Below are positions 1-7,289 of a stretch of 42,593 bases of DNA, piece by piece. Position numbers and translations under genes: made by a program. The stretch comes from Spirochaetia bacterium (GTDB lineage Bacteria > Spirochaetota > Spirochaetia > Treponematales > Breznakiellaceae). Numbering within the stretch: position 1 is the first letter of the stretch; the number at the start of each line of letters is the position of its first letter. The notes beneath the pieces were generated by a model that saw only the letters and a program-made list of their open reading frames with translations, was not told the DNA's origin and made no database searches. The stretch lies in NCBI GenBank assembly GCA_025997795.1, contig BNVB01000015.1:1-42593 (forward strand), given 5' to 3'.

Positions 1-166
1 CAGTGAAAACATTTTGGAATTCCTCGCCCAGGCATACCGTACCGGCGAAAAACTTAAGCGATCCAGCAAATGTAGGTATGCCTGGGCGAATTCTACAAGC
101 GTTTTCACTGCCCTATTACCCTCCCCGGTACGGAGCCTGCACGCCAAGGCTCAGCCCTATAATGTT
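1..166. repeat. Palindromic repeat family, copy A (cut by the window edge)
   Basis: The segment starts inside a long imperfect inverted repeat. The left arm carries GAATTCCTCGCCCAGGCATA and the right arm TATGCCTGGGCGAATTC, and the outer arms are GTGAAAAC and GTTTTCAC. The core ends near 113 and is followed by CTATTACCCTCCCC and a tail ending CGCCAAGGC. The same unit recurs at 757-1106 and 7793-7960. No coding capacity is convincing inside it. It behaves like a REP/BIME or MITE-type dispersed element; the family itself is not recognised. Confidence 0.8.
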
Positions 167-367
167 CTCCAATTTTCGCTTTGCCATCTCTTTTACAATA
201 TCGGGAGGCAATCTGCTTAAAAAACGCTCATTTCCAAGATGCCATTTATTGGATTCGGTCTCGACAACCGGAGGAATATCCGAACAATCAACCGGATGTT
301 TTTTCATTTCTTCCAGTTCCCGATCTATCTGCATTTTTTCATCCAATGATTGATTCAAGAATTTCAT
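116..367 (-). CDS. Putative BrnA-type antitoxin of a BrnT/BrnA pair
   Basis: An 83-residue protein whose ATG overlaps the 3' end of the BrnT-like reading frame by 29 nt, the usual toxin-first order of BrnT/BrnA loci. The N-terminal half contains a run like MKKHPVDCSDIPPVVE, resembling the segment before the DNA-binding part of such antitoxins, which neutralise the toxin and repress their own promoter. The last 12 or so residues (after KLENIIGL) are encoded by palindromic repeat copy A, so the original C-terminus has been replaced or extended by the repeat. No clear ribbon-helix-helix is visible. The assignment rests mainly on context and on the weak SDIPP motif. Confidence 0.5.
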   Translation of the reverse strand: MKFLNQSLDEKMQIDRELEEMKKHPVDCSDIPPVVETESNKWHLGNERFLSRLPPDIVKEMAKRKLENIIGLSLGVQAPYRGG

Positions 368-689
368 AGTACCCCCTTATTTCCTCCGAAATCGCATTTC
401 GGGCTGAAAAAATTCGTATCAAATCATCCCGGTACGTAACCGAAACAGTAATGAACGAACCGTTAACCAAACCAGTTATTGAACCGGTAATATTAAACCT
501 GTCTTCCATCCCGGAATTTCTCTCATCGTATATTTCAAGATAAAATGGATCATCATATACAGCAGAAGCCGTTTCAAAGCTTATTTGGTGTTTCTTCTTG
601 TTTTGCTCATTTTTATAAGGATTCCAACTTTAGTGGAAACCGGGGTTCCAGATAAAACGATTTTTATACACCACATCATCTTTATGCAT
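339..689 (-). pseudogene. BrnT-like toxin gene interrupted by a 24-bp insertion with a stop codon
   Basis: Read from ATG at 689 the frame gives MHKDDVVYKNRFIWNP, then eight codons GFH-stop-SWNP, then YKNEQNKKKHQISFETASAV and on to TGA at 339. BrnT ribonuclease toxins have the pattern F-W-D-P-x-K-N-x-x-N-x-x-K-H-x-I-S-F-E near the start and a C-terminal R-I-x-S-A-R block; here RIFSARNAISEE is present. Removing the 24 extra bases restores a perfect BrnT start. The insertion is bounded by the near-repeats TGGAACCC and TGGAATCC and contains TTTCCACTAAAGTTGGAA, a small inverted repeat. The TAA lies at 630-632. BrnT cleaves mRNA, so this copy is probably inactive unless translation restarts downstream. 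A GAGG ribosome site precedes the ATG. Confidence 0.75.
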
Positions 690-708
690 TACCAAACCTC
701 ATAAGGTA

Positions 709-714
709 AGTATA
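709..714 (-). promoter_or_regulatory. Probable -10 box of the BrnT/BrnA promoter
   Basis: On the minus strand TATACT stands 20 bases upstream of the BrnT start codon. A poor -35 (TTCAAA) lies about 15 bases further up, and TGAGG follows as the ribosome site. BrnTA operons are normally autorepressed here, but no operator could be picked out. Confidence 0.4.
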
Positions 715-756
715 GCATGAAATGCTTTTTTTGAATGGGACGGAAAGGCGGTTTTT

Positions 757-1106
757 ACCGCCGCATCCGTCACCCAGCGAAAACCCGCCCCGCATGCAGT
801 AAATGCGCCTTGGCGGGAGTATGTTGCACTGGGGGAGGGTAATAGGGCAGTGAAAACATTTTGGAATTCCTCGCCCAGGCATACCGTACCGGCGAAGAAT
901 TTAAGCGATCCAGCAAGTGTAGGTATGCCTGGGCGAATTCTACAAGCGTTTTCACTGCCCTATTACCCTCCCCGATGGGGTATTTACACGCCAAGGCGAA
1001 AATCTTAAACGATCCAGCAAGTGTAGGTATGCCTGGGCGAATTCTACAAGCGTTTTCACTGCCCTATTACCCTCCCCGATGGGGTATTTACACGCCAAGG
1101 CGCAGC
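757..1106. repeat. Palindromic repeat family, copy B with an internal 104-bp tandem duplication
   Basis: The core palindrome is 845-960, flanked on both sides by inverted GGGGGAGGGTAATAG / CTATTACCCTCCCC and CGCCTTGGCG / CGCCAAGGCG blocks, so the whole element is a nested inverted repeat. The right part is duplicated: GATCCAGCAAGTGTAGG at about 908 recurs at 1011, period 104, running to CGCCAAGGCG at 998 and 1102. The element ends exactly beside the stop codon of the Rpn remnant at 1108. The stretch from 690 to 1107 holds nothing else I can support as a gene. Confidence 0.8.
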
Positions 1107-1107
1107 C

Positions 1108-1873
1108 CTATAATTTGGCAATTTCTCCCACCGGCAGCCCCGTATACCCGGCTATCTGGTTTTCAGGCACACCCCCGCTTTTCATATTGCGGGCAATTTC
1201 CAGTTGCTTTTGTATGAAGCCATCTTCCACTCCTTCCTCATAACGGACCGCAAGGGCATCGTCCATGTTCCATTCTGTAAGCAGCATATTTTGTACCTCC
1301 GAAGCATTGGTTTCCAAAAATACCCGTAATGTATCTTGTTTTATACACCAGTTTATTCGCCGGGGGGTCGAATACCTTCCAGGGCGAAATTCCTCTTTAG
1401 GGAACAAATGGCGGGGTATGAGACCACCCAGTACAATCAACTTCCTATCGACCGAGGCTCCTGTCAAAAAAGGCTTAACCATCCAGATACCCCGTCCTTC
1501 AGGGCGGGGAGCCTCATTGCCTTTTTAGAGCGTTTTCCAGGCCAAGGCCAGCCGTCTCGTATTCCCGGATTTTGGCTATCAACAGGGCATAATCAGCCAG
1601 GGTTTTACTCTGCTTTTCCAAATCCGGGTTGCGGCCATGGTTGATATTATAAACCGTTACAACAAGCTCAAGATCAATATATTTTCCGTATTCAGCACGG
1701 GATTTTCTGTTTTGTTCCTGTTCAACAATACGTCTGCCTATAAGCCAGTTTGCTTCCACTTGGGCGAAGTTGATGACGGCATACGTCTTTTGACGGGCTT
1801 GCTGTATAATTTTTTTGAGTTCATCTAAAAAGTCATTCTCCTTTTCTGTGTTTATAATCGATTTCTTAGCCAT
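1108..1873 (-). pseudogene. Chimeric YhcG-N / Rpn-family nuclease pseudogene, split by a small element
   Basis: From ATG at 1873 (good AAGGAG site) residues 1-65 match the DUF1016/YhcG N-terminal domain (ELKKIIQQARQKTYAVIN, WLIGRRIVEQEQ, RAEYGK). The frame then continues directly into the middle of an Rpn/PD-(D/E)XK transposase-like protein (VVTVYNINHGRN, SKTLADYALLIAKIREYE, ALKR). That half stops at 1514, and the Rpn sequence resumes at about 1350 with NWCIKQDTLRVFLETNASEV and TEWNMDDALAVRYEEG, ending GLPVGEIAKL at 1108. The 1350-1516 gap is the inserted element. Rpn proteins are DNA endonucleases promoting recA-independent recombination; YhcG-like proteins are putative nucleases. The product is almost certainly non-functional. 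Confidence 0.75.
1350..1516. mobile_element. Small non-autonomous element inserted in the Rpn pseudogene
   Basis: About 165 bp separates the two halves of the Rpn reading frame. One end has an 8-bp hairpin with a TTCA loop (CCCCGTCC / GGGCGGGG, about 1492-1511), reminiscent of IS200/IS605-family ends. The other end has TATTCG / CGAATA around a C-rich loop (1354-1374). About 90 bp of it (1352-1441), including the segment TTCCCTAAAGAGGAATTTCG on the minus strand, recurs at 41356-41468, where it also interrupts a gene. No transposase is encoded. Assignment to the IS200/IS605 family is inference from the hairpin only. Confidence 0.6.
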
Positions 1874-2125
1874 GATGTATAATACTCCTTAATAGTATAT
1901 TAAAAATGGCGCGTTGTAATAACCATTAATATAATTGGTTTCTAGACTGTTAATAAAGATTTTCCGGTTTGGAAATAGGGACAGATGGTTTTTGTTACTT
2001 GGTACTCTCTTGGCAAAACTCCCATTAGAATTTATCCATAGAGTAAACAATATTAAGTCCAATATTATCTCTCCCGTGGTTGAATATAATTTGGTTCATT
2101 TTCAGCTGCAATATAATATTCGTCT
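1874..2125. other. AT-rich spacer without a recognisable gene
   Basis: This 250-bp stretch lies between the Vsr gene end and the start of the YhcG/Rpn pseudogene. It contains several in-frame stops in all frames and only short open stretches of under 65 codons. The part next to 1873 carries the AAGGAG ribosome site and AT-rich promoter-like sequence of the pseudogene. No terminator hairpin for the Vsr operon could be seen. Confidence 0.5.
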
Positions 2126-2515
2126 TTAAGTATCATAAATATCAATATCACACATCTCAATAAAATCAATTATCTTTTTCTCTAAATCAGCATCCCATTT
2201 CTTTATATCACACTCCCAAATAACAATGACTCGCCAGTTAAGTTTTTCTTCCCAAAACTCCTTTCGGGTCGTTGGTTTTGATGCAAATTTACAGTTGTGG
2301 CGGTGCCAAAAACAACCGTGTACAAATATTATTGCATTGTATTTAGGAAGTATTATGTCCGGCTTTCCAGGTAAATCTTTTCGATGTAGTCTATACCGGT
2401 ATCCATTATGCCAAAGCCATTTACGGACAATTAATTCCGGCTTTGTATCCTTTGAACGGATACGGGACATATTAAAATGTCGCTGTTCGGGGGTTAAAAC
2501 ATCCATGATAATCAT
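2126..2515 (-). CDS. vsr: Vsr-family DNA mismatch endonuclease with internal deletion
   Basis: 129 residues. Vsr nicks T:G mismatches arising by deamination of 5-methylcytosine, and it is normally encoded beside a cytosine methyltransferase, as here. Visible family blocks are MSRIRSKDTKPELIVRKWL, GYRYRLHRKDLPGKPDIILP (catalytic Asp in KPD), IFVHGCFWHRHNC (metal/catalytic His residues and zinc-site Cys/His) and WRVIVIWECD. Between FWEEK and LNWRV about 18-20 residues usually present in the family, the KNxxRDxxxxxxLxxxG helix, are missing without breaking the frame. The ATG overlaps the stop of the receiver-like gene (ATGA), so it is translationally coupled and last in the operon. It may be a minimal variant, a decayed enzyme, or the nuclease of the putative defence system. 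Confidence 0.88.
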   Translation of the reverse strand: MIIMDVLTPEQRHFNMSRIRSKDTKPELIVRKWLWHNGYRYRLHRKDLPGKPDIILPKYNAIIFVHGCFWHRHNCKFASKPTTRKEFWEEKLNWRVIVIWECDIKKWDADLEKKIIDFIEMCDIDIYDT

Positions 2516-3885
2516 TTAGCTGATATCATTGCATTGCCCAATCTGTTTGCATGATTTGCTATTTTTGACTGAATATCAAAGGCAAGGTGGTCCTTAATTG
2601 CGAAGGCAAAAGGTGGTATCATTGTATCATCCCACCAAACGGAAGATAAACTCCCAAAATGAAATATTAAAATACAGGGTTGTTGTTTCTGATCGTACCA
2701 AAAAGGTTCAATTTTACAAAGTGAATCTTTCGGGGTTACTTTTTGGAAAAAACTATTAACAGTATCAATAAAATTTTTAGAAATCCCCTTTGATTGTAAC
2801 TCTGTGATTAAAGCCTGTTTTTTCTTTTCAAGCCATGCAGGTTTAAGACTATTCTCGACCTGTTGCAAATCAAGAATAGGGATAATAAGACCATATAATA
2901 CACGAAAACAGTGTTTTGAATTATGTAAATATTTTTTATGCGCCATATCGCATGGAGGAGTGATAATTATCCCACACACTTTTGTTTCGGCAGGTATATC
3001 ACCATCGGGAAAGATATTTTTACATAATGCTTCTCGTAAATGAATATCTGGAGGACACATTATATAAACATTACCAAACTCAACCTTTTTATTCGGATAA
3101 AAGTCAAAAAACAAGGAAGAATTCATTTTCGCTACTTGTTCGAGTGTTAATGGCGTATTTGTCAAGGGCATACTGTATGAGAACGTTTTTAATTTAATAC
3201 TATTTTGTACACTGTCACTGAAACTATCACTCAGTAATAAGAATGCATTTCGTAAATCTTCATCGCTATTACTAAGTGACCGTTCGCCAGTATATGATAA
3301 TGACAAATTCCCAAGTAAAGATACAACTTTCGCTGACCATTCAGCTAAATTTCCAGTCGATACTATATCTGAAAGAAAATTATCAGAAAAATCTGATACC
3401 GTTTTTTCAAGATGATTTTCCCATTCCAATAAATAGGAAAATGCTCCAATATCCGTTAGTTTACTATCGATTTTTTTTAATAAATCTTCAATAGCATCAT
3501 CACTGGCAAGCGATTCAATTTTTTCAAAATTTAAGTGATCAATAGGTTCAATACCGACACTCTTTAAATTTCCCAAAACCAAGTCAATTACTTTCTCATG
3601 CTTTGTCCAAAACACAATGAAATATGGTGATGTACTTTTGCCAATAATTCTTTCAACCCGAGCAAATACTGCCGAAGCCATTGTCGCATCAGAGGAACCA
3701 GCAGTTTCGAGCTCAATATCAAGAAACAAAATTCTTACACCTGAAAATGGTTTTTCAGGTAAATTATCCATGGAACCATCAAGCCAGAGACATGGTATTC
3801 CTCGTTTCCCTAATGCCTGTAAAAGTGGAGCAATTTCCCCAAAATCGTTATCAACAGCAACGACTTTCTGACTCCCTATTATCAT
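2512..3885 (-). CDS. Receiver-like protein with novel C-terminal region (R-M associated)
   Basis: 457 residues. Residues 1-100 look like a divergent response-regulator receiver fold: VVAVDND supplies the acidic pair (D12, D14), ILFLDIE the phospho-acceptor candidate (D56), and FIVFWTKH the threonine after beta-4 (T94). The remainder has no DNA-binding output domain that I recognise. A conspicuous block IITPPCDMAHKK (C312) near residues 307-318 is followed by RVLYGLIIPI and, near the C-terminus, an aromatic-rich part (FWYDQKQQPCILIFHFG). It starts 2 nt after the stop of the double-GHKL ATPase and overlaps vsr, so it is probably its partner: phosphate relay from ATPase to receiver is inference. 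I recall that Pfam has receiver families paired with such ATPases in conflict systems but cannot verify membership. Confidence 0.7.
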   Translation of the reverse strand: MIIGSQKVVAVDNDFGEIAPLLQALGKRGIPCLWLDGSMDNLPEKPFSGVRILFLDIELETAGSSDATMASAVFARVERIIGKSTSPYFIVFWTKHEKVIDLVLGNLKSVGIEPIDHLNFEKIESLASDDAIEDLLKKIDSKLTDIGAFSYLLEWENHLEKTVSDFSDNFLSDIVSTGNLAEWSAKVVSLLGNLSLSYTGERSLSNSDEDLRNAFLLLSDSFSDSVQNSIKLKTFSYSMPLTNTPLTLEQVAKMNSSLFFDFYPNKKVEFGNVYIMCPPDIHLREALCKNIFPDGDIPAETKVCGIIITPPCDMAHKKYLHNSKHCFRVLYGLIIPILDLQQVENSLKPAWLEKKKQALITELQSKGISKNFIDTVNSFFQKVTPKDSLCKIEPFWYDQKQQPCILIFHFGSLSSVWWDDTMIPPFAFAIKDHLAFDIQSKIANHANRLGNAMISAK

Positions 3886-3887
3886 TT

Positions 3888-6002
3888 TTATTTTTTCTCC
3901 TTGAATGCTAATAGAACTATTGCTCCGTCCTTATATTTTTCCGGCATCGGAAAGTCGCCAAAATCAGGGTAGCTAATTTTCCCGCCGAGTGATTCCATAA
4001 GCAATGTTGTTAAGTGTAGCCCTATTCCCATACCGACACCATCGGGCTTATATGTGACAAAAGGCTCGCCACGTTGTTCAATAGGGATTGTAAAGCCGGT
4101 TCCGGTGTCAGCAACAATAATCGTTGTATATCCTTTAATTTCAGATGAAATATCCAAAAAAATTGCCTTCTCATCTTTACCGGAGAAATCCATCCACCAA
4201 ATTGAATTATCAATGAGATTCATTACCGCATTTACAACATGCGCTTCAGTACATACACCATCAAGATGCTCAAACCTCTCTCTAAATGCCGCATCTAATG
4301 TAATTCCATGCGAATTCAGGCGAAAATCCACATTGAAAAGTGCTTTTTCGATTATTCCCTTCAAATTTCTAACTTTTATACTACTTTTCTTCACTAATAT
4401 GCTATACCCTTCTACAAGATTTGCAAGATTTTCTATTTGCTCTTTAATTCGCTCAATCGACATATCTTTTTCTAATCCAATTGTTACTTCCTTGAGAATC
4501 TTCTGCATCTGATGAATAACAACAATCAGATTCAAACCTGCCCCAGCACTTGAAATCAGATTGTTGGTAATGCGATCATAATCACTCTGTATTCTGTCAA
4601 GGCAATGATTTATTTCATTCGCCGCATCCTCAGTATCAACATGCTCTTTTACTAAAGCTTTAACTTCGGCAAGTGAAGAAACTACGGGTACTTTTTTCTC
4701 TACTGTCCCATATAATGTCCTAAGCTTTAGCTTATCAAGACTTCGACAATCCTCTACTGTCTTTAGAACTGAACGACAGGCATCTTTTAATGCTTTGTAG
4801 GCATCGTTGTTAAGAAAACCTTCACGGTCTGCGGTCTCACGTAAATCAGTACTTTCGCTTCCATTTAAATATACAGTTCCTAAAATCTGTCGCTTGCTGA
4901 TTTTCATAGTTGGTTGGTTAATACGACGCGTTTCCATTTCAAGCCAATCGTTTTCTGGCTCGCCATAATCCCAAACCCTTAACTTATCTCTAAATATGCG
5001 TATTCCACCATTTGTAGATAAATAATTTTTAAATCCCTTTACATCTGATAACGTAGCTATTTTTAGAATTTTAGTATCAAGGTCAAATATAATTCCTTTG
5101 AATACAATAGTACCGATCTTTTCCTTAGCTAAATCGACAGTATATGGCTTTCTGTTTTCATCCGCACCAACAAGTCTTCTTGAAGTTTCAGCCAAATCAT
5201 TTGTGGTTACAATTCTTTCCGTTATTCCCATCATATTAGGATAAGGAAGGAATGAATATTTAAAATCAGTTATATGGGTTCCAGAAAATATTGCTTCAAA
5301 TGAATATAATTTATATTCGTTTATATCGTCATATTCCAACAATCCTTCGAGCCAGTTAGAACCATGTACGGTTAAATCCGATCTGAAATTTTCTATTCCA
5401 TCAAATGGAGAATTAAGTGAAGTGATAGCCCTATGGCATTCCCGTACAGTAGCTCTATCCCAGGTGTTTTTAAGCCGCCGGATTGTTATTTTTGTTCCAT
5501 GATTTTTTTTGAATGTTTCGGCTGGACGTTTCTTAAGTGTTATTGGAAAATCTTCGATATATTTGCTTTTATCTATAGCATCCCAATCAATAAGAAGCTG
5601 ACATTCCTCTTCGCCTTCCATGCGGGAGACAACTTCTATCTCATGTCCAAGGCGATGAACTCCGAATCTGCCTATCCCCTTTTCGCCCAGAGGAATTCGA
5701 TGATATTTTGGACTTCTGCTTTTATTTATTGTCTTTTTCTTATCGGCTTTGTTACTTGTGCCAATATCAAGCCATACATCTTTTAGTATTTCATAATTCA
5801 TGCCCGTTCCATCATCTGTAATTATAATGGAACCTTCTTTTGGCGATTCAATATTCTCCATTTCAACTGTACAATAAGAAGCGTCAGCATCATAGGCGTT
5901 TTTAATCAATTCCATGAGTGCAATTGATTCTGATTTTATCAATTGCTCACCCATCTGCTCTAAGAGCCGGGCTCTAACTTTAAATTTTACTTTATCCGGC
6001 AT
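3888..6002 (-). CDS. Double-GHKL ATPase: MutL/MORC-like N-terminus plus histidine-kinase-like C-terminus
   Basis: 704 residues from the ATG at 6002 (GGAGG 7 nt upstream; the TTG two codons earlier is less likely). The N-terminal GHKL module has ELIKNAYDADA (E31, N35, D38), DDGTGM (64-68) and GEKGIGRFG (106-114), as in MutL, Hsp90 and MORC. After a long middle region, VVIHQM near residue 497 resembles a kinase H-box in a helical dimerisation segment. A second GHKL module follows with NLIDNS (about 599), ADTGTGF (about 632) and GVGMGIGLHL (about 655-664). Family knowledge: such ATPases clamp or remodel nucleic acid, and some occur in restriction-modification systems with Vsr-like nucleases. Its start overlaps the methyltransferase stop (TGATG), and the receiver-like gene follows after 2 nt. 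Confidence 0.85.
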   Translation of the reverse strand: MPDKVKFKVRARLLEQMGEQLIKSESIALMELIKNAYDADASYCTVEMENIESPKEGSIIITDDGTGMNYEILKDVWLDIGTSNKADKKKTINKSRSPKYHRIPLGEKGIGRFGVHRLGHEIEVVSRMEGEEECQLLIDWDAIDKSKYIEDFPITLKKRPAETFKKNHGTKITIRRLKNTWDRATVRECHRAITSLNSPFDGIENFRSDLTVHGSNWLEGLLEYDDINEYKLYSFEAIFSGTHITDFKYSFLPYPNMMGITERIVTTNDLAETSRRLVGADENRKPYTVDLAKEKIGTIVFKGIIFDLDTKILKIATLSDVKGFKNYLSTNGGIRIFRDKLRVWDYGEPENDWLEMETRRINQPTMKISKRQILGTVYLNGSESTDLRETADREGFLNNDAYKALKDACRSVLKTVEDCRSLDKLKLRTLYGTVEKKVPVVSSLAEVKALVKEHVDTEDAANEINHCLDRIQSDYDRITNNLISSAGAGLNLIVVIHQMQKILKEVTIGLEKDMSIERIKEQIENLANLVEGYSILVKKSSIKVRNLKGIIEKALFNVDFRLNSHGITLDAAFRERFEHLDGVCTEAHVVNAVMNLIDNSIWWMDFSGKDEKAIFLDISSEIKGYTTIIVADTGTGFTIPIEQRGEPFVTYKPDGVGMGIGLHLTTLLMESLGGKISYPDFGDFPMPEKYKDGAIVLLAFKEKK

Positions 6003-7285
6003 CACCAAACCTCCAGTAATTTTTTTGCAATTCTTTCCGCCATTAAAACAGGAACCGCATTCCCAATTTGTCGAAATGCGGCTGATCTTCCGGGAATTCC
6101 ACTGTCAGTTTCAAAATAAAAATCATCAGGAAAAGTTTGCAGCCGGGCTGCTTCACGGGGTGTGATTGAACGATTTTGTTTGATATTTGGATGGATATAA
6201 TAGTGCCCATCCTTTGCAATATGAGCAACTACTGTATGCGAGTATTTCAGATTAGCAGCTACTACCTTAAATCTATCAGTGAATGCATCTCGATTATTAT
6301 GAGTTTTTAAATAATTCGGAAGCATGTTATAATCTAATCGCTTTTTTTCTTTATTCCAGAGTTCAACTACCAGACGGTATATTTCAAGATCTTGTTCGGT
6401 ATTTGGACGGGCCTGATGCAATGTGACTGGAAATATGTCATCTTTGATACCTGCATCATAAAGATAACTTCTGTCATACTTTTTCGTTTTACACGGTCCG
6501 ATTTTACCTTTTCCGGATTTCAAAAATGGTAAATCACGGAATATTTCACGCACACACACACGCCCGGGATTCCATTTTTCAGGCTCAGGATATTGCAATG
6601 CATTTCCTTTTAATCTTCCAACCAGTATTATACGCTCGCGGTTTTGAAGAACACCAAAATCCACAGCTGATATTTTCTTTGTTTCAACTGTATAACCTAT
6701 GTCACCAAATACTTTTTTCATATCATCAAGATAGCAGTTATTAGACTCATCTTTTGCGGATAACAAACCTAAAACATTTTCAAACAAGAAATATTCCGGT
6801 TGGTATTTTTCTAAAAATTTTGCATAATATTTATAAAGATAATTACGCTTATCACCCACCATTTTTTTGCTATCCCTGGATCTCCCAACAAGAGAATAAG
6901 CCTGACATGGAGGTCCCCCAATAATTAAATCAATTTTTTTATTTCCATTAATCTCATTAATATCTGAAAATATTTCAGACAATGTATCTTCACCTATTTC
7001 CGTATTAATAACTGACGATATTATTTTTTCAGGCACAAGTTTATATAACTCACCTCTGGTTATCAAATTTTTCAGGTAATTTATATAGGTCTCTTCACGG
7101 TTGTTTTCAACAAGCCAGTATCTAGCCATTCTGGTCTTTAAAGTATAACAGGCAGCACTATTCATCTCAACGTGGGCGACGGGCTGGAACCCGGCACGGA
7201 TAAAGCCCTCGGACAATCCGCCCGCGCCCGCAAAGAGATCCAGAAAACGTAAATTATTTTGACCTGCATTAATCTGTTCCGGCAT
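6002..7285 (-). CDS. DNA (cytosine-5-)-methyltransferase
   Basis: About 427 residues. C5-methyltransferase motifs appear in order: I FLDLFAGAGGLSEGF, IV GGPPCQAYSLVGR with the catalytic Cys, VI FENV, VIII QNRERIILVGR, IX REAARLQTFPDDF and X RQIGNAVP. The variable region between VIII and IX sets the target site, which cannot be read from sequence. I chose the ATG at 7285; a GTG at 7318 would add 11 residues that overlap the type ISP remnant and lacks a ribosome site. It is the first gene of a four-gene coupled operon with the double-GHKL ATPase, receiver-like protein and Vsr. It presumably protects host DNA while Vsr repairs deamination at its sites. The base composition is clearly more AT-rich than the housekeeping region, suggesting transfer. 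Confidence 0.95.
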   Translation of the reverse strand: MPEQINAGQNNLRFLDLFAGAGGLSEGFIRAGFQPVAHVEMNSAACYTLKTRMARYWLVENNREETYINYLKNLITRGELYKLVPEKIISSVINTEIGEDTLSEIFSDINEINGNKKIDLIIGGPPCQAYSLVGRSRDSKKMVGDKRNYLYKYYAKFLEKYQPEYFLFENVLGLLSAKDESNNCYLDDMKKVFGDIGYTVETKKISAVDFGVLQNRERIILVGRLKGNALQYPEPEKWNPGRVCVREIFRDLPFLKSGKGKIGPCKTKKYDRSYLYDAGIKDDIFPVTLHQARPNTEQDLEIYRLVVELWNKEKKRLDYNMLPNYLKTHNNRDAFTDRFKVVAANLKYSHTVVAHIAKDGHYYIHPNIKQNRSITPREAARLQTFPDDFYFETDSGIPGRSAAFRQIGNAVPVLMAERIAKKLLEVW

Positions 7286-7289
7286 AGCA

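Noticed and set aside
757..1106. Possible CRISPR array
   Set aside because: The repeated units are 104 bp apart with identical, not variable, intervening sequence, and no cas genes are present.
1350..1516. A TnpB or TnpA coding gene in the small element
   Set aside because: Only 165 bp, with no transposase or RuvC motif; only end-like hairpins are seen.
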